The notes under the pieces were generated by a model that searched no databases, was not told the origin of the DNA, and saw only the letters and a list, made by a program, of their open reading frames with translations. DNA of 64,000 nucleotides from Geobacillus genomosp. 3. Its GTDB lineage: Bacteria; Bacillota; Bacilli; Bacillales; Anoxybacillaceae. Shown one piece after another: positions 53,494-61,761 of this stretch. Each line of letters starts with the position of its first letter. The stretch's first letter is position 1. The translations under genes and the position numbers were made by a program. The stretch spans positions 3,188,001 to 3,252,000 of the forward strand of contig NC_022080.4 in the NCBI RefSeq assembly GCF_000445995.2. Direction: 5' to 3'.

Positions 53494-53524
53494 ATAACGA
53501 GCCATGTTCGCCATGGCTCGTTAT
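53494..53524. promoter_or_regulatory. Perfect 13-bp stem-loop at the galU/pglF-like junction
   Basis: ATAACGAGCCATG-TTCGC-CATGGCTCGTTAT forms an uninterrupted stem with a 5-base loop. It includes the galU stop codon and two in-frame ATGs of the next gene, and has no T-run, so it is a processing, stability or translation-control structure rather than a terminator. Confidence 0.6.
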
Positions 53525-54411
53525 GATGCATTCGTATTTTGTTTTGTTTCCGCAATAATTTTCTCCATAAATGCGAGTAAATCGTCCCTTAATTCATCAC
53601 GTTGCAACGCAAACTCAATCGTCGTCTTAATAAATCCGATCTTTTCTCCGACGTCGTAGCGCTTGCCTTCGAATTCGTAGGCGAAGACGCGCTGGATTTC
53701 GTTCAGCTTTTGAATCGCGTCGGTGAGCTGGATTTCGCCGCCGGCGCCGGCTTCTTGTTTTTCAAGGAATAAGAAGATTTCCGGCGTGAGTATGTATCGT
53801 CCCATGATCGCTAAGTTCGATGGCGCGGTGCCTGGCGCTGGTTTTTCGACGAATTGGCGGACTTGGTAGCGGCGTCCGTGCTGTTCAAGCGGGTCGATGA
53901 TGCCGTAGCGGTGCGTTTCGTTGTCAGGAACCCGCTTGACGCCGATGACCGAGCTGAACGTTTGCTCGTATTGGTCAATGAGCTGTTTTAAGCACGGTGT
54001 TTCCGCTTGGACGATATCATCGCCAAGAAGAACCGCAAACGGTTCGTCGCCGATGAAGTTGCGGGCGCACCAGACGGCGTGGCCGAGCCCTTTCGGTTCT
54101 TTTTGGCGTATGTAGTGAATGTCGACTTTCGATGGTTCTTTCACTTTTTCCAGCAAATCGAATTTGCCTTTTTGCTTTAACAGCTGTTCCAGTTCAAAAG
54201 CGTTGTCGAAATGATCCTCGATCGCACGTTTTCCTTTTCCTGTGACGATAATAATATCTTCAATGCCGGATGCAATCGCTTCTTCAACGATGTATTGAAT
54301 CGTTGGTTTATCGACGATCGGGAGCATTTCTTTCGGCATCGCTTTCGTTGCCGGCAAAAATCTTGTGCCGAGCCCCGCTGCGGGAATGATCGCTTTGCGT
54401 ACTTTTTTCAT
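53521..54411 (-). CDS. galU: UTP-glucose-1-phosphate uridylyltransferase
   Basis: The 296-residue nucleotidyltransferase has [22 protein letters not shown] at the N-terminus, [20 protein letters not shown], ghA-type [19 protein letters not shown] and [18 protein letters not shown]. It makes UDP-glucose for polysaccharide, teichoic acid and glycolipid synthesis. ATG 54411 has a weak GGGGG site 10 bases upstream. It lies in the same-strand exopolysaccharide run just before the dehydratase gene. In Bacillus this enzyme is GtaB; another copy may exist elsewhere. Confidence 0.93.
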   Translation of the reverse strand: MKKVRKAIIPAAGLGTRFLPATKAMPKEMLPIVDKPTIQYIVEEAIASGIEDIIIVTGKGKRAIEDHFDNAFELEQLLKQKGKFDLLEKVKEPSKVDIHYIRQKEPKGLGHAVWCARNFIGDEPFAVLLGDDIVQAETPCLKQLIDQYEQTFSSVIGVKRVPDNETHRYGIIDPLEQHGRRYQVRQFVEKPAPGTAPSNLAIMGRYILTPEIFLFLEKQEAGAGGEIQLTDAIQKLNEIQRVFAYEFEGKRYDVGEKIGFIKTTIEFALQRDELRDDLLAFMEKIIAETKQNTNAS

Positions 54412-54502
54412 GTGGTACGTAACCCCCTATGTATAGTTGGCCCCTATGCCCCCGCGCATCGGTGCAACCGCAGCTGCGCCGATGCGCCGATGCATATGGG
54501 CA

Positions 54503-54526
54503 TAAAAAACAGCCCCTTTTCGGGAC
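54503..54526 (-). terminator. Terminator after the coiled-coil gene
   Basis: On the minus strand GTCCC-GAAAA-GGGGC then TGTTTTTT, directly after the coiled-coil gene. A second GC-rich palindrome (54440-54500) follows before galU. Confidence 0.65.
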
Positions 54527-54934
54527 TTAGTTTGGCATTTTTGATTTCAGATTCAAGATTTCTTTTTCATGATCGATCAGTTTGTCGAACATCACATCGG
54601 ATCGGCGCTGCAAGTACGAGACGGTGACATCGACGGATTTTCTGATGCCCGTGACATCGTTTAAAATGAGGGATTGATTGTGTTTGGAAATGCGCAGCTC
54701 TTCGAGGATTCGCTCTTGCATTTGCTTCATGCCGGCCATCTCGTGTTCTAGTGTTTGTTGGCCTTGTTGCAGCTGGGTGACATCCTTCTGAAGTTGTGAT
54801 ACGTCTTGCTGCAGCTGCGATACGTCTTGACGAATGTGCCCGACTGCGCCTTCCAACCGTTCGAGCCTGTCGTGGACTGGTTTCAGTTCTTCTTGCAAGA
54901 CGGAACGAAGCAATTCTTTCAGCTCTTGGCTCAT
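54527..54934 (-). CDS. Coiled-coil protein of unknown function
   Basis: The 135-residue protein is almost entirely heptad repeat. It contains the internal repeat DVSQLQQDVSQLQKDVTQLQ near residues 37-56, then MAGMKQMQERILEELRISKH. It has no membrane segment. Such short phage-tail-fibre-like or DUF-type coiled-coil proteins are common in Bacillaceae and usually uncharacterised. ATG follows AAGGAGG with ideal spacing. It has its own terminator, so it is probably a separate unit between the ATPase and galU. Confidence 0.8.
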   Translation of the reverse strand: MSQELKELLRSVLQEELKPVHDRLERLEGAVGHIRQDVSQLQQDVSQLQKDVTQLQQGQQTLEHEMAGMKQMQERILEELRISKHNQSLILNDVTGIRKSVDVTVSYLQRRSDVMFDKLIDHEKEILNLKSKMPN

Positions 54935-54981
54935 GGCTTCACCTCCTTGACGCCATTATAGCATGGCGCGGCAGGGAAACG

Positions 54982-56355
54982 TTACAACGTGTATTCTCCT
55001 TGTCCGGAGTCATTCAGTGGAATGCGTTGATGAGGAACTTCATGCCCCAAAACTTCATTGAACGTTTCCGCCGGAAAGCCGTTTTCGGTCGGAATGAGCG
55101 GCGTGATGATCGTGTCTTGGCCTTGCATGCGGAACTGGTACGCCCTCACCTTTTTCGGATCAATCGCGTCCTCATCGACATAGCCATACGTTTTCATCAA
55201 CTGTTCTCTCTTTGGATGCTGGTGAAGTTTGATCAAATTGTTCACCTGTTGGAACAAAATATCGCTATGGGTGGTCAACCACACCGGCATGCCTCGGTTG
55301 GCCAACTTGACAAGCGCTGTCGCTAATATGCGCTGGACGCGTGGATGCAGATGCGCTTCTGCCTCTTCAAAAAAGAGCGAACGGTACGTTGCTTTTGATT
55401 TTAAAAACAAAATGAGCGGCGACAGTTCAGTCACAAGCGACGATGTGACGTATAACGGCAAGCGCTCTTGTTTGCCTTGTGGGCAATAGTAGAACGATGG
55501 AATCGGTCCTTTTTCTTGGTCCATGGTTCCGTTGGCAATCTCGGTTTCAATAAATCGTCCGATGTCCGCATATTTCGACTGTCCGCTTTCCTCCAAACGC
55601 AACAACGCTTGCAAGAATCGATAGACAGGCAACGTGAAGTCAAGGGATGGTTCCTCATGTTCTTCGTTGATCATCCGTTCCATCATCTCTTGCACCAGCG
55701 CCTTGTAAGACAACATGAACCCTGTTCTCGAAGCGGGCAAATACAGCGCTTCGCCAATGGCCCGCCCTTGGATGCCGCCTTGTCTGGATGGTGGGTAAAA
55801 CGGCGATGTAAGTCCATCCATCAGCAAATTCCACGTAATGTATTGAGCCATGCGATACCGCTCTGTCGCTTGTCCCTTGCTTCGATCCGTATACGGGATG
55901 CGAATATAGTGTTTCCCCGTCGAAAAACGAGCGCCTTGGAGCGAATCTTTCTTTTCAAAGATGATTCGCAGCGGTTCAGAACGGCGGTACCGCTCGATGC
56001 TTAACGAACCGATCGGGATTTTGCGCCGAAAAATCGTTCTAACCAACTCGCTTTTTTTGTTTCTGAGAACATCATTAAACCATTGGACAAACAGTTGCGC
56101 TTCACGGTCTTGGATGAGGCAGTCATCGCCGATAGACGATTCAAGAAAGCGATCGATTTCCTTGTACGTGGACGTGTTCGGAGGGTCTTTTGGAAACAGC
56201 TTGCGCCCCTCGGACAACACCCCCCAAAGAAGCGACATCAGATAGCTTTTCCCACTGTTGTTGTCGCCGACAAACAACATCAACGGGGCAATATCGATTT
56301 CCCCCTGTTTGATCTTTCCAAATCGCTCAACCTTTAACGCCCAAGTTTGTTCCAT
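54982..56355 (-). CDS. AAA/ABC-type ATPase (OLD/AAA_15-like) without nuclease domain
   Basis: The 457-residue predicted ATPase is of the SMC/OLD type. It has KVERFGKIKQGEIDIAPLML with Walker A GDNNSGKSYL near residues 30-40, a long helical insert with YLPASRTGFMLSYKALVQEM, Walker B SLFFEEAEAHLHPRVQRILA and switch His in WLTTHSDILFQQ. No TOPRIM domain follows, so it is not a full OLD nuclease. ATG 56355 fits the family start; an in-frame GTG lies 7 codons upstream. Related lone ATPases occur in defence or RNA-repair cassettes. Its place inside the exopolysaccharide locus looks like an insertion. Confidence 0.75.
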   Translation of the reverse strand: MEQTWALKVERFGKIKQGEIDIAPLMLFVGDNNSGKSYLMSLLWGVLSEGRKLFPKDPPNTSTYKEIDRFLESSIGDDCLIQDREAQLFVQWFNDVLRNKKSELVRTIFRRKIPIGSLSIERYRRSEPLRIIFEKKDSLQGARFSTGKHYIRIPYTDRSKGQATERYRMAQYITWNLLMDGLTSPFYPPSRQGGIQGRAIGEALYLPASRTGFMLSYKALVQEMMERMINEEHEEPSLDFTLPVYRFLQALLRLEESGQSKYADIGRFIETEIANGTMDQEKGPIPSFYYCPQGKQERLPLYVTSSLVTELSPLILFLKSKATYRSLFFEEAEAHLHPRVQRILATALVKLANRGMPVWLTTHSDILFQQVNNLIKLHQHPKREQLMKTYGYVDEDAIDPKKVRAYQFRMQGQDTIITPLIPTENGFPAETFNEVLGHEVPHQRIPLNDSGQGEYTL

Positions 56356-56822
56356 GCGCGTATCGCCTCTTTTCACAGATTACGGATCCTCTATCTTTCT
56401 ATTATAAACGATACGCCTGACTCATAATCACTGAATTAGATAAAAACGAGTGAAAAATCGGGCATCTAACCCGCCCTCACGCCACACCCTTGACGACGGG
56501 CGTCTAAGGTGCCGGGACCGTCATCGTCCCCACCCACGGCATGGCCGAGTGCCTCCGTTGATAACGGTAAGGAGACATCACCGAAACAAAGAATGAAGAA
56601 AACGGCCTATCTTTAAGACACGAGAAACCGCCGCGATGCCTCTAGCCGTGCGAATCCAATCGTCTTAAAGAAAGAGCCGATCTCCATATCGGGCACAAGC
56701 TTTCGCTGCCCTTCGACATCATTGTCGATCGTTCCCTAAGAATTTTACCTTGTTTCGACAAAGAAAAGGCAAAAAGAAAAGAAGCATTTCCCATACTTGT
56801 TATACCATGCGACTGATCGCTT
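56356..56822. other. Spacer with an unrecognised coding remnant
   Basis: On the minus strand near 56625-56745, a frame reads DVEGQRKLVPDMEIGSFFKT, then IGFARLEASRRFLVS and a stop. It lacks a start and looks like the end of a lost gene I cannot name. The rest shows nothing. Confidence 0.35.
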
Positions 56823-57587
56823 TCAAAAGAGACCAAGGAACTTTTTCTTTTTCACCCGTTCTGGCTCGTCTCGGAAGACAGCCTGGCCGCGGATGAGCAG
56901 CTCGGCGTTTTCTTGGAAGTAGTAGACCATGTCGGTGCCGTATTCATTGCGAATGGCGTCGTACGCCTGGCGCAGGCGAAACGGGCGAGTTTTTACGTTA
57001 TGAGCGTCCGAGGCGATGAAATGGGCCAAGTTCGCCTCGATCAGTTGGAACGAGAACGTTTTGATTTTCTTGCCGAAATGGCCGGTGACGCTCGAAGCGG
57101 TCAGCTGGGCCAGGGCGCCGCGCTTGACGAGCTGGTACAATCGCTCGGGCTGCTCGATGATTTCGGCGTTTCGCTCCGGGTGGGCGATGATCGGGATGAG
57201 CCCATTCACTTGCATGTCAAAGAGCAGCTGTTCGGCGTATTTCGGCACGTGATCGGGCGGAAATTCGATTAAGATATACGGTGTATCGGCAAGCGTCATC
57301 ACCTCGTGCCGACGGAAGCCATCCAAAAGGTCGCCGTGCAGGCGCACTTCCTGGCCTGGCAGGACGGTCAAGGCGATGCCGCGCCGTTTCAATTCGTCGT
57401 TCAGCTCCGCCGCCAATGGCAAGACGGACGATTTCGGGTTGTCATAGGCCCCATTTCGGTGATGGGGAGTGGCGATGATCGTCGCAATCCCTTCGCTGGC
57501 TGCCGCTTGCGCCATGGCGATGGCGTCTTCCATTGTCGACGCTCCATCGTCAACACCTGGTAAAACGTGGCTATGAATGTCGATCAT
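56823..57587 (-). CDS. PHP-family tyrosine-protein phosphatase (CpsB/CapC/YwqE-like)
   Basis: The 254-residue metal-dependent phosphatase of the PHP fold has the N-terminal metal motif MIDIHSHVLPGVDDGA, IIATPHHRNGAY, VLPGQEVRLHG and FIASDAHNVKTRPF, all carrying ligand His/Asp/Glu. It removes phosphate from the tyrosine cluster of the CpsD kinase and so controls polymer length. ATG 57587 is 4 bases after GAGGAGGAG, a better start than the frame's opening codon. It lies downstream of wzz-cpsD on the same strand, with the divergent LCP gene between. Family length is normal. Confidence 0.93.
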   Translation of the reverse strand: MIDIHSHVLPGVDDGASTMEDAIAMAQAAASEGIATIIATPHHRNGAYDNPKSSVLPLAAELNDELKRRGIALTVLPGQEVRLHGDLLDGFRRHEVMTLADTPYILIEFPPDHVPKYAEQLLFDMQVNGLIPIIAHPERNAEIIEQPERLYQLVKRGALAQLTASSVTGHFGKKIKTFSFQLIEANLAHFIASDAHNVKTRPFRLRQAYDAIRNEYGTDMVYYFQENAELLIRGQAVFRDEPERVKKKKFLGLF

Positions 57588-57745
57588 CGTCACTCCTCCT
57601 CGCTTTTTCGTTCTACTAAACAACTATTATGGTAACATAGGAAAAACGGGCTATCAATGGTTGGAAACTGTCGAATGTTGTCGAAGTGGAAATAAAATTC
57701 CACCGGTTGAGGATAGGAGTGGCAACCGTTCTGCTTGTCTTCCAG

Positions 57746-57774
57746 TTGTTTTCTGAGGCAAAACGGTCTATAAT
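57746..57774 (+). promoter_or_regulatory. SigA-type promoter of the LCP gene
   Basis: TTGTTT (57746-57751), 17-base spacer, TATAAT (57769-57774); start codon 43 bases downstream. Confidence 0.65.
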
Positions 57775-57817
57775 CGAAGTGTTGTGAGACATTTTTTATG
57801 ATAAAGGAAGAGTACCG

Positions 57818-58756
57818 ATGCGAACAAAACGGCGAAAAAAGAAGAAATGGATCCGCTGGCTGGCGGGGCTGTTCGTTGTGTTGCTTGCCGGGGTAGGAGT
57901 GTTTGCCTATTCCGTTTACCATCATGTGAAACAAACGGCCAATGAGATGCATGAACAAGTAAACTGGAAGTCGGAGAAGCGCCAAGAAGAAGTGTCGTTC
58001 GAACGGAAAACGCCGATCTCGATCTTGTTGATCGGCGTCGATGAACGCAAAGGGGATAAAGGGCGCGCCGATACGCTCATCGTCATGACGGTGAACCCGA
58101 ACAAGCAGTCGATTGAGATGGTGAGCGTGCCGCGCGATACGAGAACAGAGATCGTCGGGAAAGGGACGAAAGATAAAATCAACCACTCATACGCCTTTGG
58201 CGGAGTGGAGATGACGATGGCGACGGTCGAGCATTTCTTAGATATTCCGATCGACTATTACATTAAAGTCAATATGGAAAGCTTCCGCGATATCGTGGAT
58301 GCCGTTGGCGGGGTGACAGTGAACAACCCGTTTGCCTTTACGTATGAAGGAACGTACTTCCCGAAAGGGGAAATTACGCTAAACGGGGCAGAGGCGCTGA
58401 AATATTCGCGCATGCGTTATGACGACCCGCGCGGCGATTTCGGGCGCCAAGACCGCCAGAAACAAATCATTCAAGCCATTATTGAGAAAGGGGCGAGCTT
58501 CTCATCGCTCACGAACTATAGCGATGTGCTCGCGGCGATCGGGAAAAACATTAAGACGAACTTAACATTTGAGGAAATGAAAGACATCCAAGAGAATTAC
58601 AAAGACGCCCGCAAGCAAATTAAGCAGCTGCACATTACCGGCCAAGGGACGAAAATGAACGGCACGTATTACCTAATCGTGCCGGATAGCGAGCGAACGG
58701 CGATTTCGAATGAGTTGAAAGAACATTTAGAGCTGTCGGCGACAGCGTCGCGGTAA
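57818..58756 (+). CDS. LytR-CpsA-Psr (LCP) family glycopolymer transferase
   Basis: The 312-residue protein has a basic N-terminus, one membrane helix (IRWLAGLFVVLLAGVGVFAY) and an extracytoplasmic LCP domain with ILLIGVDERKGDKGRADTLI, SVPRDTRTEIVGKG and KINHSYAFGG. The ALKYSRMRYDDPRGDFGRQD block carries the Arg/Asp residues that bind the polyprenyl pyrophosphate. LCP enzymes attach wall teichoic acid or capsule to peptidoglycan, so here it probably anchors the product of the surrounding locus. It reads against the other genes of the locus, from its own promoter, with AAAGGAAG as ribosome site and a good terminator after. Confidence 0.93.
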   Translation: MRTKRRKKKKWIRWLAGLFVVLLAGVGVFAYSVYHHVKQTANEMHEQVNWKSEKRQEEVSFERKTPISILLIGVDERKGDKGRADTLIVMTVNPNKQSIEMVSVPRDTRTEIVGKGTKDKINHSYAFGGVEMTMATVEHFLDIPIDYYIKVNMESFRDIVDAVGGVTVNNPFAFTYEGTYFPKGEITLNGAEALKYSRMRYDDPRGDFGRQDRQKQIIQAIIEKGASFSSLTNYSDVLAAIGKNIKTNLTFEEMKDIQENYKDARKQIKQLHITGQGTKMNGTYYLIVPDSERTAISNELKEHLELSATASR

Positions 58757-58762
58757 ACGGAA

Positions 58763-58792
58763 CGCGCACCCGATTGAGGTGCGCGTGTTTTA
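58763..58792 (+). terminator. Terminator of the LCP gene
   Basis: CGCGCACC-CGATTGA-GGTGCGCG then TGTTTTATT. It overlaps the stop codon of the convergent SGNH gene. Confidence 0.75.
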
Positions 58793-59575
58793 TTGGGCGA
58801 TGAAATGCTCGGCGAGCGCGTCCGCCCACCGTTTGGCGCCTTCCGCGGTCGGGAGGTCGCTTTCTGGGTCGATGTATTTATTTAGTTCTTCGCTTTGATT
58901 GTCGGGCCACGCGGGCCAATGGTTGATGTAAGGGTAGCCGTTCTCTTTGGCGAACGCTTCGAGTTCTTCGACTTGTTCTGGATAGTATGTAGCGTTGTAA
59001 ATCGGGTTCGGCGGCTGCAACATCACGACCGCGTTCGGGGCCGCATTTTTCAGTTGCCCGATCATCGCTTGAATATGTTCGAGCGAATCGTCGATCGTGA
59101 CGACTCCGTTGTCGTTTAAGAGAAATGGTTCTAGCAACACAAGATCGGGTTGTTCCTCCGCCCAGTCGGCGGCGATGCGCTGTTCGTCGGCATCGGCTGT
59201 GGTGAACCCTTCATATTCATGGACAGTGATATCGAACACGCCCTTTCCGTATGCTTCGTCGAGGGCTTGTTTGAATAAATCAGGCCAACCGCCTTTCTCC
59301 GGGGTGGACTCCGAACCGGCGATCACGAGGCGGATCGGGCGGTTTTCGTTGACCACCTGTTTCATGACATGTTGTGCTGCGGCGGGCAGTTGCTTGGCGC
59401 GGGCGAGCACCGTTTCTGCTTTATGGGCCATTTCGTCTTGTTTGGACGTCGTTTCCATTTTGGCGCGCGCCTCTTTTACTACCGCGGCGATATTTTGTTC
59501 CCAGTAGAAATGGCTCGCGACGATCAAAGTGAGGCAGGCTGCGGCGACAATGACAATCAACACAACGTTTTTCAA
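58790..59575 (-). CDS. SGNH/GDSL-like membrane-anchored protein, catalytic His apparently missing
   Basis: The 261-residue protein has an N-terminal signal anchor (VVLIVIVAAACLTLIVASHF), a helical linker and an SGNH-hydrolase-like domain. IRLVIAGSESTPEKGGWPDL carries the block-I Ser. The usual block-V D-x-L-H-P reads DPESDLPTAEGAKRWADAL, lacking the His by one residue. SGNH proteins in such loci add or remove acetyl groups. TTG 59575 is the start behind GGGGGAGAG. It lies downstream of cpsD after a strong stem-loop. Loss of the His suggests reduced or non-hydrolytic function. Confidence 0.8.
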   Translation of the reverse strand: MKNVVLIVIVAAACLTLIVASHFYWEQNIAAVVKEARAKMETTSKQDEMAHKAETVLARAKQLPAAAQHVMKQVVNENRPIRLVIAGSESTPEKGGWPDLFKQALDEAYGKGVFDITVHEYEGFTTADADEQRIAADWAEEQPDLVLLEPFLLNDNGVVTIDDSLEHIQAMIGQLKNAAPNAVVMLQPPNPIYNATYYPEQVEELEAFAKENGYPYINHWPAWPDNQSEELNKYIDPESDLPTAEGAKRWADALAEHFIAQ

Positions 59576-59607
59576 CCGTTCTCTCCCCCTTCGTTTCTCT
59601 ATCGCAT

Positions 59608-59639
59608 GAACGGCTTCCCACGCGTTGGGGAAGCCGTTC
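59608..59639 (-). other. Intercistronic stem-loop between cpsD and SGNH gene
   Basis: GAACGGCTTCCC pairs with GGGAAGCCGTTC across an 8-base loop. No T-run follows on the minus strand, so it probably stabilises or processes the cpsD transcript. Confidence 0.55.
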
Positions 59640-59643
59640 GTTG

Positions 59644-60342
59644 TTACTTGTATTGGTAGTAATAATAATACCCGCCGTCGCGATGTTTCCGCTTGTTCAA
59701 GACGACGCCGAGCAGCTTGGCGTTCGCGGCTTCGAGCAGCTCTTTCGCCTTGACGGCCGCCTCAATTTCCGTTCGTCCGCTTTCGATGACGAGGACGGTG
59801 CCGTCGCATTGGTTGGCCAGCACTTGTGCGTCCGTTACCGCCAAGACAGGTGGGGTGTCGAAGATGACAAGATCGAACGTCTCGTACAATTGTTTAAGGC
59901 ATTGGGCCATTGCGTTCGAGCTAAGGAGCTCGGCCGGATTCGGCGGGATCGGGCCGGAGGTTAAGATCGACAAATGGTCGATCTCGGTCTCCTGGCACGT
60001 CGGCAACAGCGGCGCCGAGCCCGTCAAAACGTTCGTTAATCCCATGTAGTTGTTTAACCGGAAGGTGTAATGGACCGTCGGTTTGCGCAAGTCGGCGTCA
60101 ATGAGCAATGTCTTTTTTCCTTGTTGGGCGAACACGACAGCTAAGTTGGCGGCCGTTGTCGATTTTCCTTCGCCGCTGCCCGTCGAGGTGACGATAAACG
60201 AACGAAGCGGCTGATCGACGAACGAAAACTGAATGTTCGTCCGAATCGTCCGGTACTGCTCGGCAACGGGCGATTTTGGATCTTCCGCTGTAATTAAGCT
60301 TCGTTCCAATCGTTTGAATTGTTGACGGTTGCTACGAGCCAA
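59644..60342 (-). CDS. CpsD/CapB-family bacterial tyrosine kinase
   Basis: The 232-residue cytoplasmic BY-kinase has Walker [19 protein letters not shown], Walker A' [13 protein letters not shown] and Walker [18 protein letters not shown]-terminal autophosphorylation cluster [10 protein letters not shown] carries five tyrosines. It pairs with the Wzz-type activator encoded just upstream and is reversed by the PHP phosphatase. TTG 60342 ([12 protein letters not shown]) lies 8 bases after GAGG and overlaps the wzz gene; an in-frame GTG at 60351 is another possibility. The locus therefore uses a split activator-kinase pair as in Bacillus EpsAB. Confidence 0.93.
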   Translation of the reverse strand: MARSNRQQFKRLERSLITAEDPKSPVAEQYRTIRTNIQFSFVDQPLRSFIVTSTGSGEGKSTTAANLAVVFAQQGKKTLLIDADLRKPTVHYTFRLNNYMGLTNVLTGSAPLLPTCQETEIDHLSILTSGPIPPNPAELLSSNAMAQCLKQLYETFDLVIFDTPPVLAVTDAQVLANQCDGTVLVIESGRTEIEAAVKAKELLEAANAKLLGVVLNKRKHRDGGYYYYYQYK

Positions 60343-61072
60343 TGGTTTCACCTCTTGTCTTCATGACGGATGGCTTCCCTTTTGCTTCCGTTTGTTTTGG
60401 ATTCATCATGCTTACTGCCCCGAGCACCGGCAAGCCGAGATGTTTTTCGACGTCAGCTTCGGTTTTGATCGTGTTGTCCAAGTACTCGAGCAGGAAGGCA
60501 ATCCCGACGCCGGTCATGAGGCCGACGACAAAGGCGATGGCCATGTTCAGCAATGGCTTCGGTTTGACTGGGGTTTGGTTTTCTTTCACTTCCGCTTTCG
60601 AGAGAATCGTCACGTTGTCGATGTTCATGATTTTGACGATTTCGTTTTTGAACACTTCGGCTGTTTTGTTGGCGATGTTCGCCGCCATGGCCGGATCGGG
60701 ATCTTGGACGGTGACGGAGAACACTTGCGAGTCTTTTTCGCTTGAGACTTGGATTTGTCCGTTCAGCTCGTCGAGCGTCTGGTCAAGGTTTAATTCGTTT
60801 TTCACTTTTTCCAAAATGGTTGGGCTTTTGATGATGACGCTGTACGTGTTGATGAGCTGCACGTTCGTCTGGATTTCGTTGAAGTTGTAGAATTGCTGCT
60901 CAGATTTCGCCTGGTTGACGAGAATTTGTGTCGATGCCTGGTAGATTGGCGTTAATAGAAAATAGCTGACCACACCGCTTACAACGGTCGCCAGCGCGGT
61001 GATCAAGACAATAAGCCAAAGCCGTTTGCGCAACGTTTCGAACAGTTCGCGCAGGCTGATTGTTTCTTCCAT
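60332..61072 (-). CDS. Wzz/YveK-type chain-length regulator and kinase activator
   Basis: The 246-residue protein has two membrane helices flanking an extracytoplasmic Wzz domain. [20 protein letters not shown] starts the first helix, [20 protein letters not shown] opens the outer domain, and the [20 protein letters not shown] region with the Pro-rich motif forms the second helix. It sets polymer length and activates the CpsD kinase through its C-terminal tail. It is the first gene of the leftward polysaccharide run, with GGGGGG just before ATG and a TATAAT about 60 bases upstream. Confidence 0.92.
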   Translation of the reverse strand: MEETISLRELFETLRKRLWLIVLITALATVVSGVVSYFLLTPIYQASTQILVNQAKSEQQFYNFNEIQTNVQLINTYSVIIKSPTILEKVKNELNLDQTLDELNGQIQVSSEKDSQVFSVTVQDPDPAMAANIANKTAEVFKNEIVKIMNIDNVTILSKAEVKENQTPVKPKPLLNMAIAFVVGLMTGVGIAFLLEYLDNTIKTEADVEKHLGLPVLGAVSMMNPKQTEAKGKPSVMKTRGETIGS

Positions 61073-61130
61073 TGTGTACCCCCCCTATCATCACCCGCCC
61101 GCATGATTCGACAGCGGACGAACCATTCCC

Positions 61131-61136
61131 ATTATA
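61131..61136 (-). promoter_or_regulatory. Likely -10 element of the exopolysaccharide operon
   Basis: TATAAT on the minus strand, 59 bases before the wzz start. The -35 region (TAGATA at 17-base spacing) is poor, so activator-dependent or regulated expression is possible. Confidence 0.5.
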
Positions 61137-61189
61137 GCGAATATATGAAGACATATCTAGCCGAAATCAGTACTAAATTTCCCCAATTT

Positions 61190-61214
61190 AAAAAGGCCGC
61201 CCAGGCAGGCAGCC
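61190..61214 (-). terminator. Terminator of the acidic lipoprotein gene
   Basis: On the minus strand GGCTGCC-TGCCT-GGGCGGCC then TTTTT. Confidence 0.75.
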
Positions 61215-61222
61215 TTTTGTCG

Positions 61223-61603
61223 TTATTCGTCTTTATTATCCCGGTCGTTGGCGTCTTGCGGGTCTTCAATCGGGTCTTCCGGGTCCGGGTTCCGGTCGTT
61301 TTCATCGTCGCCCACGTCGTTGCCCGGCGCCAAGTCGTTGTCACCGTTGTCGCCCGGGACAAGGTCGCCGTTGTTATTGTCCCCCGGCACAACGTCGTTG
61401 TCGGCGTTATCGTCTTGGTTGATGTCATCGGCCGGGTTCATGTCCATGTCATTGACGCCGTTGTCATCGTTGTCATTGGCATCGTTTTGTTCGTTGTTTG
61501 GCGGCGGCGGATTGTCGTTGTCATTGTCGCCGTTGCATCCGGCCGCTAAAAAGAGGGCGACGACGGCGCTGAACAGTTTGAACAGCAGCGTTTTGTTTTT
61601 CAT
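61223..61603 (-). CDS. Asp/Asn-rich lipoprotein, low complexity
   Basis: The 126-residue protein has a lipoprotein signal ([18 protein letters not shown], lipobox LAAGC at residues 19-23). The mature chain is nearly all Asp, Asn, Pro and Gly, with imperfect repeats of the type [18 protein letters not shown] then GDNDLAPGN. This composition resembles calcium-binding type-3-like repeats, but no canonical DxDxDG motif spacing is clear. It probably coats the outer membrane face as an acidic polymer-like tail and may bind divalent cations. ATG follows GGAGAAGG. It stands alone between fabZ and the polysaccharide operon. Function is unknown. Confidence 0.8.
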   Translation of the reverse strand: MKNKTLLFKLFSAVVALFLAAGCNGDNDNDNPPPPNNEQNDANDNDDNGVNDMDMNPADDINQDDNADNDVVPGDNNNGDLVPGDNGDNDLAPGNDVGDDENDRNPDPEDPIEDPQDANDRDNKDE

Positions 61604-61734
61604 GGCACCTTCTCCTTTCTTCGTGTTGTTGTGACCTTATGTAAGACCGGTCCTTGTTTATCTTTCCCAGAAGAGCGCATTTCATACATCGGTGGTGAAA
61701 CAAATGCGGAGGTGGCGGTTAGAGGAATGAATAT

Positions 61735-61758
61735 ACGCGCCCACAGAGGGGCGCGCGT
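61735..61758 (-). terminator. Hairpin after fabZ
   Basis: On the minus strand ACGCGCGCCCC-TCTGT-GGGCGCGT, then ATATTCATTCC. A strong stem with a weak T-run; probable end of the flhO-flhP-epuA-fabZ unit. Confidence 0.6.
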
Positions 61759-61761
61759 GGG

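Noticed and set aside
57590..58186. 198-codon minus-strand frame opposite the LCP gene
   Set aside because: Antisense to the clear LCP domain and without a start site.
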